A DNA stretch of 7,859 nucleotides from Betaproteobacteria bacterium (GTDB lineage: Bacteria > Pseudomonadota > Gammaproteobacteria > Burkholderiales > Burkholderiaceae_C), in the NCBI GenBank assembly GCA_009923345.1, contig RFTR01000093.1:1-7859 (forward strand). The letters run 5' to 3'. The position numbers and the translations under genes are program-made. Of the stretch, positions 6,810-7,859 are shown piece by piece. A model generated the notes under the pieces. That model saw only the letters and a list, made by a program, of their open reading frames with translations. It searched no databases and had not been told where the DNA came from. Positions within the stretch are counted from its first letter, which is position 1; the number at the start of each line of letters is the position of its first letter.

Positions 6810-7774
6810 GTAGAAAGCCCGATCGGTTGTGCCAATCTTTGACGCAAAACACGTTCAAAGTGGCTCGGGTCGTGCGGTGAAAGCATGCTCGCTTTGCGCG
6901 GAAGATGAAAGTCCCACAAGCGAGATGTCCAAAAACGCAAGGCACCAGCGCGCAACATGGGGTTGAGCAATTGACGCTCAGCGCCAATCAATGGTCTGAC
7001 GGCTTGGTATGCGGCAAGCAAAGCAGTAGTTTTATCCACATGTAAGGCACCAGTGTCTATATCAATGCACCAGTCGTTCAGACACACAGCCAAATCAAAC
7101 AGCCAAGTGTCTACGCCTGCAAAATAAAAATCGAAAAACCCAGTCAATTGCAGTGCGTTACCTGTGCCTTCAAACATTACGTTATCGCGAAACAAGTCAG
7201 CATGAACGGGTCCGCGGGGGAGCGCAGCATAAGCAGAAGAATGGGCAACATGGTTTTGAAAAGCGAGTTCGCTTTGGATCAAACGGTTTTGCGCGTTGCT
7301 CAAAAAAGGCAACACCACAGGAACTGTCTCGTTCCACCAGGCCAACCCACGTAAATTGGGTTGATGGCGGTTGTAGTCTTTACCAGCTAAATGCATACGC
7401 GCCAACATATCACCGACTGCATGGCAATGCAGCGGTGTTGGGGCAAGCTCACTCCTGCCGATCAAGCGGTTGACCACAGCGGCGGGTTTGCCTTCTAGGG
7501 TTAGTAAAATATTACCGTCTGAATTGGCCACAGGATCTGGCACAGGGATGCCGTGGTGGGCCAAATGTTTCATCAAATGCAGATAAAAAGGTAATTGCTG
7601 GTGCGTGAGGCGTTCAAACAGCGTCAGAACATAGGCGCCCGCGCTGCTGGTTAAAAAATAGTTGGTGTTTTCTATGCCACCTTGAATGCCTTTGAGTTCC
7701 ACTAAATCACCCAGTTGTAATTGGGTAAGCAATTCTTGGGCTTTGGATTCAGAGACTTCGGTAAAAACGGCCAT
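6806..7774 (-). CDS. thrB: Homoserine kinase, APH/choline-kinase fold (HSK2 type)
   Basis: A 322-residue cytoplasmic enzyme that phosphorylates L-homoserine with ATP to O-phosphohomoserine, the substrate of threonine synthase. It is not the GHMP-type ThrB of E. coli but the aminoglycoside-phosphotransferase-like form common in Beta- and some Gamma-/Alphaproteobacteria. Seen: N-terminal MAVFTEVS; a Gly-rich nucleotide segment GIQGGIENTNYFL near 29-41; the catalytic loop HADLFRDNVMF at 191-201 (Asp193, Asn198); and a metal-binding Asp215 in GFFDFYFAGVDTWLFDLA. Family length is about 315-330. The ATG at 7774 is chosen because the family begins with MAVFTEV. A TTG at 7834 would add 20 unsupported residues and cross an inverted repeat. 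No Shine-Dalgarno sequence is evident before either start. It is the first gene of a two-gene operon with the membrane protein, overlapping by 4 bp. Confidence 0.9.
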   Translation of the reverse strand: MAVFTEVSESKAQELLTQLQLGDLVELKGIQGGIENTNYFLTSSAGAYVLTLFERLTHQQLPFYLHLMKHLAHHGIPVPDPVANSDGNILLTLEGKPAAVVNRLIGRSELAPTPLHCHAVGDMLARMHLAGKDYNRHQPNLRGLAWWNETVPVVLPFLSNAQNRLIQSELAFQNHVAHSSAYAALPRGPVHADLFRDNVMFEGTGNALQLTGFFDFYFAGVDTWLFDLAVCLNDWCIDIDTGALHVDKTTALLAAYQAVRPLIGAERQLLNPMLRAGALRFWTSRLWDFHLPRKASMLSPHDPSHFERVLRQRLAQPIGLST

Positions 7775-7842
7775 GGCGGGGTGGAATAAACGTAACACGT
7801 GATTGTAGTTGTCACAGATTTGTGCACGGCACAATGTGGGAT
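7775..7842. promoter_or_regulatory. Short divergent spacer upstream of thrB with an inverted repeat
   Basis: This 68-bp region separates the thrB start from a possible rightward start codon. It contains the perfect inverted repeat TTGTGC-ACG-GCACAA (7820-7834). On the thrB strand a TACAAT -10-like hexamer (7807-7802) lies 13 bp downstream of the repeat, but I see no good -35 at standard spacing. A CACGTG palindrome sits at 7797-7802. The repeat could be an operator shared by both directions. Confidence 0.4.
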
Positions 7843-7859
7843 ATGACCGAAAAGAAAAC
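7843..7859 (+). CDS. Possible first codons of a divergent gene (polA candidate)
   Basis: ATG at 7843 opens a frame encoding M-T-E-K-K to the right edge, preceded by the weak purine-rich GTGGGA. Five codons cannot identify a protein. From memory, DNA polymerase I of related Burkholderiales starts with a similar Met-Thr-Asp/Glu segment and can lie beside thrB, so polA is a guess. The gene may equally not exist. Confidence 0.25.

Noticed and set aside
1..7859. CRISPR array, insertion sequence, phage, toxin-antitoxin or defence system
   Set aside because: No tandem repeat-spacer pattern, transposase motif, terminal repeats or small paired genes were seen. UvrD here has the complete standard repair-helicase architecture, with no nuclease fusion or defence partner.

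Overview
The window looks like an ordinary chromosomal segment of a betaproteobacterium, most likely in the Comamonadaceae or a close relative. That placement rests on remembered family resemblance: the UvrD protein, the APH-fold homoserine kinase and the BPSS1780-type membrane protein all read like Burkholderiales proteins, and the kinase/membrane-protein/uvrD neighbourhood is familiar from that group. Base composition looks roughly balanced by eye, which is low for that family. No RNA genes, insertion sequences, phage genes, CRISPR arrays or toxin-antitoxin pairs were seen.

Layout, left to right. (1) 1-1662 (+) is the 3' part of a TonB-dependent outer-membrane receptor, open through the left edge. 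(2) 1659-2525 (+) is an alpha/beta hydrolase of the arylformamidase/carboxylesterase type, whose ATG overlaps the receptor stop (ATGA). (3) 2526-3503 (-) is guaC, a short-form GMP reductase, convergent with the hydrolase and with no intervening base. (4) 3504-3672 is a 169-bp divergent intergenic region holding an imperfect inverted repeat. (5) 3673-6027 (+) is uvrD (DNA helicase II), complete with all the SF1A motifs. (6) A weak intrinsic terminator lies at the uvrD end. (7) 6806-7774 (-) thrB and 6033-6809 (-) a six-helix membrane protein form an ATGA-overlapping operon convergent with uvrD. (8) 7775-7842 is a short divergent spacer with a perfect 6-3-6 inverted repeat, followed by what may be the first codons of another rightward gene.

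How the genes relate. The receptor and hydrolase are translationally coupled and plausibly handle one imported ligand. guaC (purine salvage, GMP to IMP), uvrD (nucleotide excision and mismatch repair) and thrB (threonine synthesis) are housekeeping genes with no evident shared pathway. Coding density is very high: two convergent junctions have gaps of 0 and 5 bp and two same-strand pairs overlap by 4 bp. I did not find a convincing undescribed system. The most useful leads are the receptor-hydrolase pair, the lineage of the GMP reductase, and the structured divergent intergenic regions.
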